From NCBI RefSeq assembly GCF_014534645.1, contig NZ_JACVQF010000211.1, positions 62,001 to 126,000 of the forward strand: 64,000 nucleotides of DNA, written 5' to 3'. This document shows positions 44,147-52,468 of the stretch, one piece after another; position 1 is the stretch's first letter, and each line of letters begins with the position of its first letter. The DNA is from Streptomyces griseicoloratus (GTDB taxonomy: Bacteria > Actinomycetota > Actinomycetes > Streptomycetales > Streptomycetaceae). The position numbers and the translations under genes are program-made. Under the pieces are notes generated by a model. It was not told the DNA's origin and did not search any database. It saw only the letters and a program-made list of their open reading frames with translations.

Positions 44147-44737
44147 CTAGCCCTCCGGCACCACCGTCGCCACGATCCGGTCCACCAGCCCCTCCGGGAC
44201 GTCCACCCCGGGCAGTGCGCCGTCCAGGACGCCCGGCAGGGTCAGGTGCTCGAGGATCAGCCCGAGCATCGCGAGATAGAGCACGACCACCGTCTCGTCA
44301 CCGCCCGGCAGCCCGGCCGAGCGGTGGAACTCCATGCCCTCGTCCAGGTCGCTGCGCACCGACGCGGTGTAGGAGGCGAGCAGTCCGGGGCGGCGCGTGG
44401 CCTCCAGCCGCATCTCCAGCAGGGCCAGGTAGCCGGTGCGGTCCCGCACCGCCCGGTCCATCAGGTCCCGCATGAACGCGGTGACCAGTGAGCGGTCCTT
44501 CGCCCCCGTCATCAGCCGGGAGACCACCTCGGGATCGGGCGCGAGCCGCACGTGCAGCCGGGCGTCGATCTGGCGGAGCAGATCGTCGCGGCCGGTGAAG
44601 TAGTTGGAGGCGGTGCCCACGGGCACGCCCGCCTCGGCGTCCACCGCGCGGAACGTCAGCCCGCGCGCCCCCTCGCGTGCGAGCACCTCGACACCGGCGT
44701 CGACCAGGGCGGCGCGTCGCTCCGGATTGCTGACCAT
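44147..44737 (-). CDS. TetR-family repressor
   Basis: 196 residues. The helix-turn-helix (RRAALVDAGVEVLAREGARGLTFRAVDAEAGVPVGTASNYFTGRDDLLRQI) is canonical, with NYFTGRDDLL in place of the more usual YYHFxxKxxL. The C-terminal domain is helical. It is divergent from the DHFR-family reductase, with 127 bp between, including a short palindrome (44805-44815), and probably regulates that gene and itself. The inducer is unknown. Confidence 0.87.
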   Translation of the reverse strand: MVSNPERRAALVDAGVEVLAREGARGLTFRAVDAEAGVPVGTASNYFTGRDDLLRQIDARLHVRLAPDPEVVSRLMTGAKDRSLVTAFMRDLMDRAVRDRTGYLALLEMRLEATRRPGLLASYTASVRSDLDEGMEFHRSAGLPGGDETVVVLYLAMLGLILEHLTLPGVLDGALPGVDVPEGLVDRIVATVVPEG

Positions 44738-44804
44738 GCGGAACCCTTCCTCTCACTTGATTCCCCTGCGGTGGCGGCCGGGAAATCCTCTTGCAACCAC
44801 TACA

Positions 44805-44815
44805 AGTGAAGCACT
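44805..44815. promoter_or_regulatory. Candidate TetR operator
   Basis: AGTG-AAG-CACT is a short perfect palindrome in an A/T-richer stretch between the divergent TetR and reductase genes. Longer ACTAC ... GTAGT arms around it (44799-44828) would make a bigger imperfect operator. Confidence 0.4.
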
Positions 44816-44864
44816 ATAACTGCAGTAGTTCAGATCCGAGACGGCCCGACGAAAAGAGAACGGC

Positions 44865-45449
44865 TTGCGCAAGCTCACGTACTTCATCGCCTGCTCCATC
44901 GACGGCTTCATCGGCGGCCCGGACGGCGACGCGTCCTTCATGACCCGGTTCGTCGACGAGGAGTTCCTCGGCTTTCTCACGGCGGAGTATCCGGAGACGC
45001 TCTCGACCCACGGCCGCCGCCACTTCGGCCTCGACGACCTGCCGAACAAGCGGTTCGACACGATCGTCCAGGGCAGGGGCAGCTACGACCTGGCCCTGAA
45101 GGAGGGCATCACCAGCCCCTACGCCCACCTGCGCGAGTACGTCGCGTCGCGCACGCTCACCCGGTCGCCCGACCCGAACGTCGAGATCATCTCGGCGGAC
45201 CCGGTCGGCAGGGTGCGCGAGCTGAAGGCGGAGGACAGCCCGTTCGACATCTACCTGTGCGGTGGGTCGGCCCTCGCGGGAGAGCTCATCGACGAGATCG
45301 ACGAGCTGGTCATCAAGACCTACCCGGTCGTGCTGGGCACGGGCATGCCGATGTTCGGCTCCGGCTTCGCGGTCTCGCAGTTCGCCCCGGAGTCGGTGCG
45401 CACCTTCGGCAACGGCGTGCTGGTGCGGACGTACAGCAGGAAGCGTTGA
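44865..45449 (+). CDS. Dihydrofolate reductase-family (RibD C-terminal-like) reductase
   Basis: 194 residues. The start LTYFIACSIDGFIGGPDGD and the later FDIYLCGGSALAGELIDEIDELVIKTYPVVLGTGMPMFG are the conserved blocks of the YyaP/RibD_C DHFR-like family, which binds NADPH but rarely acts on dihydrofolate. The start is a TTG at 44865 with GAAAAGAG upstream; no ATG or GTG is suitably placed. Divergent from the TetR gene that probably controls it. Physiological substrate unknown. Confidence 0.85.
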   Translation: MRKLTYFIACSIDGFIGGPDGDASFMTRFVDEEFLGFLTAEYPETLSTHGRRHFGLDDLPNKRFDTIVQGRGSYDLALKEGITSPYAHLREYVASRTLTRSPDPNVEIISADPVGRVRELKAEDSPFDIYLCGGSALAGELIDEIDELVIKTYPVVLGTGMPMFGSGFAVSQFAPESVRTFGNGVLVRTYSRKR

Positions 45450-45475
45450 GCGGCCGTCCGGTCTACGCTGGGGGC

Positions 45476-45721
45476 ATGGACGGCAAGAACCACGTCTGCC
45501 CCGTCTGCGGGCAGCCGGTCGAGACGGTCGTCCGGCGCCACAAGACGCTGGGCGCGTGGGTTCCGGTATGGGTGCCGGGACCGTGCCGCAACCCGGACTG
45601 CGAGGCGTGCTCCGAGGAGGGCGTGCAGGCCGCGCAGACCGGGGAGGGCGGGCAGGACGACGAGTCCCGCACGCGACTCGGGGCCACCGGGCCGCGGCAG
45701 AAGGCCACCGAGAACTCCTGA
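45476..45721 (+). CDS. Small zinc-ribbon-like protein
   Basis: 81 residues. Two Cys pairs (CPVCGQP and CRNPDCEAC) separated by about 30 residues make a likely zinc ribbon in the first 45 residues; the remainder is polar and probably disordered (QAAQTGEGGQDDESRTRLGATGPRQ). No family is recognised. The ATG at 45476 lies 27 bp after the reductase stop and may belong to the same transcript. DNA, RNA or protein binding are all possible. Confidence 0.7.
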   Translation: MDGKNHVCPVCGQPVETVVRRHKTLGAWVPVWVPGPCRNPDCEACSEEGVQAAQTGEGGQDDESRTRLGATGPRQKATENS

Positions 45722-45809
45722 CCTCACCTGACCTCCTCGGTTTCCTGCCCCGCCCACGTAACGGTGCACATGGCATATTCCGCACATAGCCCCCAGCGGA
45801 AGGGATGCC

Positions 45810-46538
45810 ATGAAGATCGCAGTGATCGGCGGGACGGGACTGATCGGGTCACAGGTCGTCGGGAGACTGAACGCCGCCGGTCACGAGGCGGTACCGCACT
45901 CGCAGTCCACCGGCGTCGACGTCATCAGCGGCCGGGGATTGGACGAGGCCGTGGCGGGAGCCGACGCCGTCGTCAACCTGACGAACTCCCCGACCTTCGA
46001 CGAAGCCTCACCGGCCTTCTTCCGGACCTCGATGGACAACCTTCTGGTGGCCGCCCGCAAGGGCGGCGTCGGCCATGTCGTCATCCTCTCGATCGTCGGC
46101 GTGGACGGGGTGCCGGAGCTGGACTACTACCGTGCCAAGGTGCTCCAGGAGAACATCCTCGCGGCCGGGCCGGTCCCCTACTCGATCGTCCGGGCGACGC
46201 AGTTCATGGAGTTCATGGACGCCGTCATGTCCTGGACCGCCGACGGCGACACCGTCCGGTTGCCCGCCACGCCGATCCAGCCGATCGCTGCCAAGGATGT
46301 GGCCGCCGAGGTGGCCGAGACCGCCGTCGGCGCCCCGCTGAACGGCATTCGCAACATCGCCGGCCCCGAGATCTTCAGCCTGGACGAGCTGGGCCGGATC
46401 ACCCTGTCCCGCAAGGGCGACCGCCGTACGGTCGTCACCGACCCCACCGCCGGCATGTTCGCGGTGGTCAAGGGTGACGTCCTCACCGACAAGGACGCCC
46501 ACCTCGCCCCCACCCGCTACACCGACTGGCTCTCCTGA
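45810..46538 (+). CDS. NmrA/SDR-a5-like NAD(P)-binding protein
   Basis: 242 residues. GGTGLIGSQVV (about 8-18) is the Rossmann GxxGxxG loop; VVILSIVGVDGVPELDYYRAKVLQENIL has the atypical-SDR YxxxK (YYRAK), and YSIVRATQFMEF is typical of the NmrA/YwnB group. Such proteins act as reductases, epimerases or redox sensors; the role here is not known. Its last 22 bp overlap the 3' end of the convergent MFS gene. RBS GGAAGGG precedes the ATG. Confidence 0.87.
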   Translation: MKIAVIGGTGLIGSQVVGRLNAAGHEAVPHSQSTGVDVISGRGLDEAVAGADAVVNLTNSPTFDEASPAFFRTSMDNLLVAARKGGVGHVVILSIVGVDGVPELDYYRAKVLQENILAAGPVPYSIVRATQFMEFMDAVMSWTADGDTVRLPATPIQPIAAKDVAAEVAETAVGAPLNGIRNIAGPEIFSLDELGRITLSRKGDRRTVVTDPTAGMFAVVKGDVLTDKDAHLAPTRYTDWLS

Positions 46539-48103
46539 CCCGGGGCCGGCGGCGACGCGGACGGCTCGTCCTGGACGGGTACGGGACCGGCCGGGGGCTC
46601 GGGCGTGCCGGCCCGTTCCCGCTTCGGGAGCAGGCGCAGGGCCGCCGCGCCGAGCGCCGCGTGCAGGGCGCTCGCGGTGACCGCGACGATGTGCAGACCG
46701 GTCACGAAGGCCGCCTTGGCGTCCGCGGCGGCCGCCACGCCGAGGCCCGGGAGCTGGAGCGTCTCGTCGAGGGTGGGGGCCAGCCCCGGGCCCTGCAGGC
46801 GGAAGACCAGCGCGGCCAGGGAGCCGAGGAGCGCGATGCCCAGGGCGTTGCCGATCTCGTTGCTGGTCTCGGCGATCGCGCCGGCCGCTCCGGCCCGCTC
46901 CGCGGGGACCGCGCCGACCGCGGTGTCGGCGACCACCGCGAAGGAGATGCCGTAGCCGATCCCCGCGACGGCGGTGGAGGCGACGTACCAGCCGATGCCG
47001 CCGCCGGCGGTGGTGGCGAGCAGCGCCAGCAGGCCGGCGGCGATGGCGAAGTGGCCGGTGACCAGGACCGCCCGCTTGCCGAGCCGGTCGACGAACCCCG
47101 GGACGACGACGGAGGTGACGGTGAGGACCGCCGCCCCCGGCAGGGCCAGCAGGGCCGCGTCGAGCACGTCCAGGCCGAGTACGGACTGCAGATGGATCCC
47201 GGTCAGGTAGGCGGCGGCCGACCAGGCGGCCAGCGGCAGCAGCCCCGTGATGACCGCGATGGTGAAGACACGGTCCCGGAAGAGGGAGAAGTCGATCAGC
47301 GGGTGGTCGAGCCCGCGCTGGCGGGCGGCGAACCAGGCCAGCAGGGCGCCGCCGGCGAGCATCGCGGCGACCGGCGGGGCGGCGACCCCGTCGGCGGCCA
47401 GGTGCTTCAGGCCGTAGATCGCGAGCAGCAGCCCGGCTGCCGAGGAGACCACGCTGGGCACGTCGACGCGTCCCGGACGCGCGCTGCGGACCTCGCCGAG
47501 CAGCACCGGCGCGAAGACCAGGAACAGGGCGATGACCGGCAGGTTCACCAGGAACACCGAGCCCCACCAGAACCGCTCCAGCAGCAGCCCGCCGAGGACC
47601 GGTCCGACGGCGAACCCGGCGGCGAACGCGGCCGCGAAGATCCCGATGGCCCGCGCCCGGCGACGCGGCTGGGGGAACAGCTCGCTCAGCACGGCCAGCG
47701 CCGAGGGCAGCAGGGTGGCTCCGGCGATCCCCATCAGGACCCGGAACGCGATCAGCAGTCCGGGCGTCGGGGCGAACGCCGCCGCGGCGGACGCCAGCCC
47801 GAAGACGGCCGCGCCGGCCGTCAGCAGCCGCAGCCTTCCGTACCGGTCGCCGATGTTGCCGAAGGCGATCAGCAGGGAGCCGACGGCGAAACCGTAGCCG
47901 TCCAGGATCCATAGCGCCTGGTCGGCGGTAGGGGTGAGGGCCTGGGAGACCCGTGGCATCGCCAGGAAGAGGATCGACCCGTCCATGGAGACCAGGAGGA
48001 CCGGACCGAGCACCACGATCAGGCCGAGCCAGGACCGCGGACCCGGCCTCCCGCCGGATGCCGCACGAGTGCCCCCGGGCAGCTTCTGAGTCTTCGTCGT
48101 CAT
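46517..48103 (-). CDS. MFS drug exporter, DHA2 (14-TMS) family
   Basis: 528 residues with about 14 hydrophobic helices. Motif A (GNIGDRYGRLRLL) and motif C-like glycine pattern (AAAFAAGFAVGPVLGG) mark a DHA2-type proton-coupled exporter of the QacA/SmvA kind; helix 1 has the D1-like VSMDGSILFLAMP. The long, open upstream frame is rejected; ATG 48103 (MTTKTQKL) is the start. The XRE regulator is divergent, so the exporter may be induced by its own substrate. The C-terminus is Pro-rich and flexible. Confidence 0.88.
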   Translation of the reverse strand: MTTKTQKLPGGTRAASGGRPGPRSWLGLIVVLGPVLLVSMDGSILFLAMPRVSQALTPTADQALWILDGYGFAVGSLLIAFGNIGDRYGRLRLLTAGAAVFGLASAAAAFAPTPGLLIAFRVLMGIAGATLLPSALAVLSELFPQPRRRARAIGIFAAAFAAGFAVGPVLGGLLLERFWWGSVFLVNLPVIALFLVFAPVLLGEVRSARPGRVDVPSVVSSAAGLLLAIYGLKHLAADGVAAPPVAAMLAGGALLAWFAARQRGLDHPLIDFSLFRDRVFTIAVITGLLPLAAWSAAAYLTGIHLQSVLGLDVLDAALLALPGAAVLTVTSVVVPGFVDRLGKRAVLVTGHFAIAAGLLALLATTAGGGIGWYVASTAVAGIGYGISFAVVADTAVGAVPAERAGAAGAIAETSNEIGNALGIALLGSLAALVFRLQGPGLAPTLDETLQLPGLGVAAAADAKAAFVTGLHIVAVTASALHAALGAAALRLLPKRERAGTPEPPAGPVPVQDEPSASPPAPGQESQSV

Positions 48104-48152
48104 GACCACCACGCTCGGGCGCCCGCCGGCCCCCAGCCATCCCACCCCTGTG

Positions 48153-48174
48153 GGTACACCCGGCAGGTACACCC
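48153..48174. promoter_or_regulatory. Direct repeat between MFS and XRE genes
   Basis: GGTACACCC occurs at 48153-48161 and again at 48166-48174, 13 bp apart, in the 114-bp gap between the divergent starts. A repeat spaced by little more than one helical turn is a plausible binding site for the XRE-family protein. Confidence 0.4.
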
Positions 48175-48217
48175 CGGGCACCGCCGGCGGCGCGATCCAC
48201 GGCCTACCGTCTACGTC

Positions 48218-49075
48218 ATGGAGAGCCTGGGAACATTCCTGAAGAGCCGTCGGGACCGGATCACGCCGGCCGAGATCGGGCTGCGCACATACGGCTCCCC
48301 GCGCCGCGTCCCCGGCCTCAGGCGCGAGGAGCTCGCCCAGCTCGCCGGGGTCAGCGCCGGCTACTACACGCGCCTGGAGCAGGGGCTGGCGGAGTCCGCC
48401 TCCGAGCAGGTGCTGGACGCGCTGGCGCGGGTGCTCCGGCTGGACGAGGTGGAAAGCGCCCACCTGCACAACCTCGCCCGGCAGTCGGCTCGTTCCGGCC
48501 TGAGTGAGCCCCCGGCCGAGACACCGCACGAGCGCGTCCTCGCCCTCCTCGCCGCCCTGGACGAGGCCACGCCCGCGGTGGTCCTGGGCCGCCGCGGGGA
48601 CATCCTGGACTGGAACCGCGCCGGGCACGCCCTGCTGGGCGACGGCCTCGCCTTCGACGCACCGAAGGACCCGGACCGCCGGCCGTCCGTGCCCCGGGCG
48701 TTCTTCCTGGACCCGTCCGCGCGCGACTTCCACCGCAACTGGTACGAGCTGGCCGAGATCCACGTCGGCTATCTGCGGCTCACCGCGGGCCGCTACCCCA
48801 CCGACGCGAAACTGGCCGCACTGCTCGGCGAGATCATGATGGGCAGCGACACGTTCGCCGAACTGTGGGCCACGGGCGATGTCCGCGACTGCACCACCGC
48901 CGCCATGCACCTCCAGCACCCGGTGGTCGGCGCCCTGAGCGTCACCTACCAGGTCTGGCTCCAGCCCGACAGCCCCGACCACCGCCTGGAGCTCTACACC
49001 CCGAACGATCCCGGCTCCGCCGACGCACTGCGGCGACTGGTCCCGCGGACCGCCGAGAGCCCGGCATCCCGGTAG
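48218..49075 (+). CDS. XRE-family regulator with MmyB-like ligand domain
   Basis: 285 residues. An N-terminal helix-turn-helix (about 1-80; RRVPGLRREELAQLAGVSAGYYTRLEQGLAESASEQVLDALARVL) is followed by a PAS-like MLTR/MmyB ligand-binding domain (PAVVLGRRGDILDWNRAGHALLGD, NWYELAEIHVGYLRLTAGRYP, VTYQVWLQPDSPDHRLELYTP). This family, including S. coelicolor MmyB, often controls adjacent oxidoreductases or exporters. It is divergent from the MFS gene, its likely target. It converges with sodN downstream. Confidence 0.87.
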   Translation: MESLGTFLKSRRDRITPAEIGLRTYGSPRRVPGLRREELAQLAGVSAGYYTRLEQGLAESASEQVLDALARVLRLDEVESAHLHNLARQSARSGLSEPPAETPHERVLALLAALDEATPAVVLGRRGDILDWNRAGHALLGDGLAFDAPKDPDRRPSVPRAFFLDPSARDFHRNWYELAEIHVGYLRLTAGRYPTDAKLAALLGEIMMGSDTFAELWATGDVRDCTTAAMHLQHPVVGALSVTYQVWLQPDSPDHRLELYTPNDPGSADALRRLVPRTAESPASR

Positions 49076-49093
49076 CGGCCGGGCGGAACAGGA

Positions 49094-49195
49094 CCGCACC
49101 CGGTCCGAGAGGGACGCCGTGCTGAGCGGCGGCCCGGGGACCGGGTGCGGAAAAGGAGGTGCTGCGGTTCAACGAGAGTGCAGCTCAAGAGGGAT
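49094..49195 (-). ncRNA. s-SodF-type small RNA from the sodN 3' end
   Basis: In S. coelicolor a ~90-nt RNA processed from the 3' end of sodN mRNA (s-SodF) pairs with the sodF ribosome-binding site and blocks its expression. The corresponding segment here has the expected anti-Shine-Dalgarno tract on the minus strand, GCAGCACCTCCTTTTCC (about 49167-49151), and ends in a long hairpin: CCGCACCCGGTCC (49094-49106 on the plus strand) pairs exactly with GGACCGGGTGCGG (49138-49150). The hairpin doubles as sodN terminator. The 5' end is approximate; sodF is not in this window. Confidence 0.75.
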
Positions 49196-49204
49196 GACGC
49201 AGGG

Positions 49205-49600
49205 TCAGGCCTTCTTGGTCTCCCAGAAGATCTTGTCGATCTGGGCGATGTAGTCCAGCGCCTTCTGGCCGGTGGCCGGGTCGGTCGACGCCTTGGCGGC
49301 CGACAGGGCCTTCAGGGTGTCGTTGACCAGCTGGTGCAGCTCCGGGTACTTCTCGAAGTGCGGCGGCTTGAAGTAGTCGCTCCACAGCACGGAGACGTGG
49401 TGCTTCGCGAGCTCGGCGCGCTGCTCCTTGATGACCGTGGCACGCGCCTGGAAGTGCGGGTCGTCGTTGCCGGCCATCTTCTCCTGGACGGCCTTGACCG
49501 ACTCCGCCTCGATGCGGGCCTGGGCCGGGTCGTACACGCCGCAGGGCAGGTCGCAGTGGGCGCTGACCGTGACCTTGGGGGCAAACAGGCGGGAAAGCAT
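49205..49600 (-). CDS. sodN: Nickel superoxide dismutase (precursor)
   Basis: Converts superoxide to oxygen and peroxide in the cytosol. 131 residues from the ATG at 49600. The first 14 residues (MLSRLFAPKVTVSA) are the leader removed by SodX; the mature protein begins with the Ni-hook HCDLPCGVYD, whose His1, Cys2 and Cys6 bind nickel. The remaining helical bundle is normal. It is divergent from sodX, 145 bp away. The 3' UTR carries the s-SodF-like RNA, by which Ni-dependent sodN expression silences the iron enzyme. Confidence 0.96.
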   Translation of the reverse strand: MLSRLFAPKVTVSAHCDLPCGVYDPAQARIEAESVKAVQEKMAGNDDPHFQARATVIKEQRAELAKHHVSVLWSDYFKPPHFEKYPELHQLVNDTLKALSAAKASTDPATGQKALDYIAQIDKIFWETKKA

Positions 49601-49745
49601 GAAGCAATCCTTCCTCGTGATCGTCTTCTCAGGGGGGACATTACTCCCTGGGAGACCCGTTTTCGCGAGTGCCCCGGTGGGCTTAGGACAAAAGTCCGGG
49701 GTCAGACTGAGACTGGTGGAGGAAGAACCGGGGAGGTGCCGGGAG

Positions 49746-50180
49746 ATGCCGGAGCTGTCGCAGGGGACCGAGCGGGCGAGAGGGGCGTTGCCTTTCGGGC
49801 CGGCCGAGGTGACCGGGCCGTCCATGGTGCCCACGCTGCACCACGGGGACCTGCTCCTCGTGCACTGGGGGGCCAGGATCAGGCCCGGTGACGTGGTCGT
49901 GCTGCGGCATCCCTTCCAGCAGGACCTGCTCGTCGTCAAGCGGGCGGCGGAGCGGCGCGAGACCGGCTGGTGGGTGTTGGGGGACAACGCGTTCGCGGGT
50001 GGCGACAGCACCGACTACGGGGCCGTTCCCGAGGAGTTCGTCCTCGGCCGGGTCCGGTTCCGCTACCGGCCGCCGCGGCGGGATCAGCGCTCGCCGTTCG
50101 CCGCGGTCCGCTGGGCGCTGTCGGCCGTCCGGCCGGTGCTCTCCGACCGGTCCGCCTCCAGGCGCTTGCGGGCACGGTAG
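49746..50180 (+). CDS. sodX: S26-family peptidase SodX, nickel SOD maturation
   Basis: 144 residues. GPSMVPTLHHGDLLLV contains the Ser nucleophile of signal-peptidase-type enzymes, LLVVKRA the general-base Lys, and WWVLGDNAFAGGDSTDYG the conserved box E. No transmembrane anchor is visible, in line with a cytosolic leader peptidase that trims SodN to expose its Ni-hook. The ATG at 49746 is preceded by GGGGAGGTG. The 3' end overlaps the convergent CGNR gene by 97 bp, so its last 32 codons are constrained on both strands. Confidence 0.92.
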   Translation: MPELSQGTERARGALPFGPAEVTGPSMVPTLHHGDLLLVHWGARIRPGDVVVLRHPFQQDLLVVKRAAERRETGWWVLGDNAFAGGDSTDYGAVPEEFVLGRVRFRYRPPRRDQRSPFAAVRWALSAVRPVLSDRSASRRLRAR

Positions 50181-50713
50181 GCGGCCACGTTGGCGCGGGT
50201 GGCGCAGCGGTCGGAGCAGTAGCGCCGGGAGCGGTTGGTGGAGGTGTCCAGGTAGGCGTTGCGGCAGGGGGCGGCCTCGCACAGGCCCAGGCGGTCCACG
50301 CCGTACTCCGTGAGGTGGAACGCCAGACCCATCGCCGCGATGGCCGCGTACCCGGCGGTCGCGTTCGACGGGTGGTCCGCCAGGTGCATGTGCCACAGGG
50401 GGCGGCCGTCGTCGTCGCGGGTGTCGTGGCCGGAGATCTGCGGGCTCACCGGGAACTCCAGGAGCAGGGAGTTCAGCAGGTCCACGGCGAGGGTCTCGTC
50501 GCCGCCGTCCGCAGCCTCGAAGACCGCGCGCAGCCGCGCCCGGACCGAGCGGAACCGGGTCACGTCCGCGTCGGCGGCGCGCCGGGCCGCCGACTGGTTC
50601 TCGCCGAAGAGTTCACGGACGGCCTCGATCGAAGTGAGTGCGTCCTTGCCCCGGGCCGGTTCCTCGGTGTTGACGAGACGCACGGCGTAATCCGAGTAAT
50701 AGGCCAGTTCCAC
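50084..50713 (-). CDS. ABATE/CGNR zinc-finger regulator
   Basis: 209 residues. The N-terminal half (LAYYSDYAVRLVNTEEPARGKDALTSIEAVRELFG...) is the ABATE stress-response domain. The C-terminal zinc finger has CEAAPCRNAYLDTSTNRSRRYCSDRCATRANVAAYRARK, the CGNR-type pattern with Cys-x4-Cys and Cys-x3-Cys. It is likely a transcription factor; targets unknown. Its C-terminal tail (SESTGRTADSAQRTAANGER) lies in the 97 bp that overlap sodX and may be non-essential. It is divergent from the methyltransferase gene. Confidence 0.87.
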   Translation of the reverse strand: MELAYYSDYAVRLVNTEEPARGKDALTSIEAVRELFGENQSAARRAADADVTRFRSVRARLRAVFEAADGGDETLAVDLLNSLLLEFPVSPQISGHDTRDDDGRPLWHMHLADHPSNATAGYAAIAAMGLAFHLTEYGVDRLGLCEAAPCRNAYLDTSTNRSRRYCSDRCATRANVAAYRARKRLEADRSESTGRTADSAQRTAANGER

Positions 50714-50812
50714 TTGTAGTCCTTACGAAGGGGCTCTATGGTCGTGCCTGCGGTCAGGTAACAGCTGATCGTGGTTCCAGGGTATTACGTGACGTACCTC
50801 AGGAGGGGCTCG

Positions 50813-51586
50813 ATGACGGACGCGGACATCACCACCGGCAACGCCGCCGACTGGCACGCCTGGCAGGAGAGCTGGGACCGGCAGCAGGAGTGGTACATGC
50901 CCGACCGCGAGGAACGCTTCCGGATCATGCTCGACATGGTGGAGGCCCTGGTCGGCACCGCACCGCGGGTGCTCGACCTCGCGTGCGGCACGGGGACCAT
51001 CACGGCCCGGCTGCTCGCCCGGTTCCCGGACGCCGTCAGCACCGGCGTCGACCTCGACCCCGCGCTCCTCGCCATCGCGGAGGGCACCTTCGCGGGCGAC
51101 GAGCGGGTCTCCCTGGTTGCCGCCGACCTCAAGGACCCCGACTGGCCGGCGAAGCTGCCGTACGACTCCTACGACGCCGTCCTGACCGCGACGGCCCTGC
51201 ACTGGTTCCACAGCGAACCCCTCGCGGCCCTCTACGGTCGGGTCGCGGAGCTCGTCCGCGACGGCGGTGTCTTCATGAACGCGGACCACATGATCGACGA
51301 CACGACGCCCCGGATCAACGCGGCCGAGCGCGCCCAGCGGCACGCGCGCATGGAGAGCGGCCGGCAGGAAGGCGCCCTCGACTGGGCCGAATGGTGGCAG
51401 CTCGCCGCCAAGGACCCGGTCCTCGCCGAGCCGACGGCCCGGCGTTTCGAGATCTACGGCGAGCACGCCGACGGCGACATGCCCTCCGCGGCGTGGCACG
51501 CGCGCGTGCTGCGCGAGAAGGGCTTCGGCGAGGTACGGCCCGTGTGGTGCTCGCCGTCGGACACGCTGCTGCTGGCGCTGAAGTAG
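50813..51586 (+). CDS. Class I SAM-dependent methyltransferase
   Basis: 257 residues. VLDLACGTGTITARLL (about 47-62) is motif I; GVDLDPALLAIAEG follows strand 2; DSYDAVLTATALHWF is the motif II region; LVRDGGVFMNADHM is motif III. The N-terminal part (WHAWQESWDRQQEWYMPDREERF) probably caps the active site. Substrate unknown. MTDADITT at 50813 (AGGAGGGG upstream) is preferred to an upstream frame start. A strong bidirectional hairpin follows. Confidence 0.87.
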   Translation: MTDADITTGNAADWHAWQESWDRQQEWYMPDREERFRIMLDMVEALVGTAPRVLDLACGTGTITARLLARFPDAVSTGVDLDPALLAIAEGTFAGDERVSLVAADLKDPDWPAKLPYDSYDAVLTATALHWFHSEPLAALYGRVAELVRDGGVFMNADHMIDDTTPRINAAERAQRHARMESGRQEGALDWAEWWQLAAKDPVLAEPTARRFEIYGEHADGDMPSAAWHARVLREKGFGEVRPVWCSPSDTLLLALK

Positions 51587-51614
51587 CGCGGGCGCGTCAA
51601 GGGGCGGTGCGGCG

Positions 51615-51647
51615 AGGGGCGGTACGGGCACACCCCGTACCGCCCCT
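51615..51647. terminator. Bidirectional terminator, methyltransferase and amino-acid ABC operon
   Basis: AGGGGCGGTACGGG (51615-51628) and CCCGTACCGCCCCT (51634-51647) form a perfect 14-bp stem with a 5-nt loop between two convergent stops (51586 and 51662). Confidence 0.85.
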
Positions 51648-51661
51648 TCGCGTGCGTACCG

Positions 51662-52468
51662 TCAGAGCACCTTGGACAGGAACGCCTTCGTCCGCTCGTG
51701 CTGCGGGTCGGTCAGGACGTCGCGCGGGTTGCCCGACTCGACCACCACGCCGCCGTCCATGAAGACCAGGCTGTCGCCCACCTCGCGGGCGAAGCCCATC
51801 TCGTGGGTGACGACGACCATCGTCATGCCCGACTCGGCGAGGTCGCGCATGACGTCGAGGACGTCGCCGACCAGCTCCGGGTCGAGGGCCGAGGTCGGCT
51901 CGTCGAACAGCATCAGCTTCGGGTCCATGGCGAGGGCCCGGGCGATGGCGACCCGCTGCTGCTGGCCGCCGGAGAGCTGCGAGGGGTAGTTGCCGGCCTT
52001 GTCAGCCAGGCCCACGCGGTCCAGGAGCTGCATCGCGCGCTCCCTGGCCTGGGCCTTGTTCACCCCCTTGACCTGCACCGGCGCCTCGATGACGTTCTCG
52101 GCGGCCGTCATGTGCGGGAACAGGTTGAAGCGCTGGAAGACCATCCCGATGTCCCGGCGCTTGAGGGCGACCTCGCTGTCCTTCAGCTCGTAGAGCTTGT
52201 CGCCCTTCTGGCGGTAGCCGACCAGCTCGCCGTCGACGTACAGACGGCCGGCGTTGATCTTCTCCAGGTGGTTGATGCACCTCAGGAAGGTCGACTTGCC
52301 CGAGCCGGAGGGGCCGATGAGGCAGAACACCTCGCCGGACTTCACCTCCAGGTCGATGCCCTTGAGGACCTCGACGGGACCGAAGGACTTGTGGACACCC
52401 TCGGCCTTGACCATGGGGACGGTGGAGCCCTTCACGGGGGCGTCCGTCCTGCTGGGCTTGTCGGTCAT
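51662..52468 (-). CDS. Polar amino-acid ABC transporter ATPase
   Basis: 268 residues. Walker [11 protein letters not shown]-loop [16 protein letters not shown], signature LSGGQQQR, Walker B LMLFDEP and the H-loop VVTHE are all intact. GlnQ/HisP type by overall sequence ([24 protein letters not shown]). It is the last gene of a three-gene importer and overlaps the permease stop by 4 bp. Probably supports glutamate or another polar amino acid, as for the syntenic S. coelicolor genes, but specificity is not proven. Confidence 0.92.
   Translation of the reverse strand: MTDKPSRTDAPVKGSTVPMVKAEGVHKSFGPVEVLKGIDLEVKSGEVFCLIGPSGSGKSTFLRCINHLEKINAGRLYVDGELVGYRQKGDKLYELKDSEVALKRRDIGMVFQRFNLFPHMTAAENVIEAPVQVKGVNKAQARERAMQLLDRVGLADKAGNYPSQLSGGQQQRVAIARALAMDPKLMLFDEPTSALDPELVGDVLDVMRDLAESGMTMVVVTHEMGFAREVGDSLVFMDGGVVVESGNPRDVLTDPQHERTKAFLSKVL

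Noticed and set aside
46517-49099. Reading the MFS exporter as an 860-residue fusion
   Set aside because: The extra N-terminal 330 codons are antisense to the XRE regulator and carry no domain; ATG 48103 fits the exporter start.
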